Shown here piece after piece: positions 63,353 to 64,000 of a stretch of 64,000 nt of DNA. The stretch is taken from assembly GCF_014083945.1 (NCBI RefSeq), contig NZ_CP046444.1, positions 124,001-188,000 on the forward strand, written 5' to 3'. The stretch is from Granulicella sp. 5B5. GTDB lineage: Bacteria; Acidobacteriota; Terriglobia; Terriglobales; Acidobacteriaceae. The notes beneath the pieces were generated by a model that made no database searches, had not been told where the DNA came from, and saw only the letters and a list, made by a program, of their open reading frames with translations. The number at the start of each line of letters is the position of its first letter. The first letter of the stretch is position 1. The position numbers and the translations under genes were made by a program.

Positions 63353-64000
63353 ATGAAGCTCTTCATCACCGGCGCCACGGGCTTCGTCGGCGCGCACGTC
63401 GCCCGTCTCGCCGCACAGCAGGGAGCCACGCTCCGTCTGCTCTCGCGCAGCACCTCTAACCGCAACAACCTTCCCACCAACGCCGACGTCGTCACCGGCG
63501 ACCTCCGCAATCCTGCCACCTTCGCCTCATCCCTGCAAGGCTGCGACGCCCTTATCCACGTTGCCGCCGACTACCGCCTCTGGGTCCCGGACCCCGCCGA
63601 GATGTACAAGGCCAACGTCGAAGGCACCCGCCAGTTGCTGCGCCTCGCTCGCGAAGCCGGCTGTCCGCGCGTCGTCTACACCTCGTCGGTCGCGACGATG
63701 GGCTTCAAGTACGACGGCACCATCGTCGACGAGAACACGCCCGTCTCCGAAGCCGACATGATTGGCCACTACAAACGCTCCAAGTGGCTCGCCGAGCAGG
63801 TAGCCATCGACGCCGCACGCAGCGGCCAGCACGTCATCATCCTCAATCCCACTACGCCCATCGGCGCACTCGATACCAAGCCCACGCCTACCGGCCGCAT
63901 CGTCGTCGACTTCCTCAATAAAAACTTCCCCGCCTACGTCGATACCGGCCTCAACCTCGTCGATGTCGAAGAGATCGCACGGATACACCTCGTCGCACTC
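63353..64000 (+). CDS. hpnA: Hopanoid-associated sugar epimerase (3' end outside window)
   Basis: 216 codons are visible from ATG 63353; the gene runs off the window. The Rossmann motif FITGATGFVGAHVARLAAQQ, YTSSVATMGF, the catalytic pair in Y-x3-K (HYKRSKWLAE) and NPTTPIGALDTKPTPTGRIV match the extended-SDR HpnA family. HpnA acts in hopanoid maturation; its exact reaction is debated. It begins 6 nt after the stop of the unknown 152-aa gene. Confidence 0.93.
   Translation, partial: MKLFITGATGFVGAHVARLAAQQGATLRLLSRSTSNRNNLPTNADVVTGDLRNPATFASSLQGCDALIHVAADYRLWVPDPAEMYKANVEGTRQLLRLAREAGCPRVVYTSSVATMGFKYDGTIVDENTPVSEADMIGHYKRSKWLAEQVAIDAARSGQHVIILNPTTPIGALDTKPTPTGRIVVDFLNKNFPAYVDTGLNLVDVEEIARIHLVAL

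Overview
The window looks like a chromosomal segment of a diderm soil bacterium of the Acidobacteriota, most likely class Terriglobia (Granulicella/Terriglobus/Edaphobacter-like). This placement is inference. It rests on high GC, a very large Oar-like TonB-dependent receptor with an N-terminal carboxypeptidase-regulatory-type domain, a Tol-Pal set, hopanoid genes, many secreted plant-polysaccharide hydrolases, and CRTAC1 (FG-GAP/UnbV) and TPR proteins. No phage, insertion sequence, integrase or CRISPR array was seen.

Layout. 1-9 kb: the 5' part of an IPT/TIG-repeat surface lipoprotein, a short-chain NAD(P)-binding protein, then secreted carbohydrate enzymes: a GH3 glycosidase, a pectin methylesterase (CE8) and a polygalacturonase (GH28). 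9-16 kb (minus strand): a lipid-activation gene encoding an acyl-AMP ligase, acyl carrier protein and PlsC acyltransferase that appears split by a one-base frameshift, an HtrA protease, an M20 peptidase and truA. 16-31 kb: a TolC-type outer-membrane protein, a DUF255 thioredoxin-fold protein, MarC, MscS, a fused 2-oxoacid dehydrogenase E1, a sortase with its apparent dedicated substrate, a decayed DUF1800 gene beside its usual partner DUF1501, a lipid-anchored or membrane hydrolase, a Rieske protein and a tiny His-rich secreted peptide. 31-36.5 kb: carA, carB and a dihydrodipicolinate-synthase-like protein lacking the catalytic residues. 36.7-42.2 kb: tolQ-tolR-tolA/tonB-tolB-pal-cpoB on the minus strand. 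42.4-44 kb: recN.

44-55 kb reads as an arabinan/arabinoxylan utilisation locus: CRTAC1 protein, GH43, TPR protein, TonB-dependent receptor, TPR protein and GH54, with no SusD-like gene. After a tRNA-Ser(UGA) come a secreted acetamidase/formamidase, a NarL-type two-component pair, a small metallothionein-like protein, and the isoprenoid/hopanoid run ispH-shc-hpnH-(152-aa unknown)-hpnA, the last cut by the window edge.

Themes: degradation of pectin and arabinan side chains (CE8, GH28, GH3, GH43, GH54) joined to outer-membrane uptake energised by TonB/Tol-type machinery; envelope maintenance (Tol-Pal, HtrA, MscS, hopanoids); and pyrimidine/arginine supply (carAB). Two collinear copies of an intergenic repeat carrying a terminator-like hairpin lie at 36.5 and 48.2 kb. 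The plus strand is strongly G-rich on the left whichever strand is coding and becomes C-rich right of about 54 kb, a skew reversal compatible with a replication terminus or rearrangement junction.
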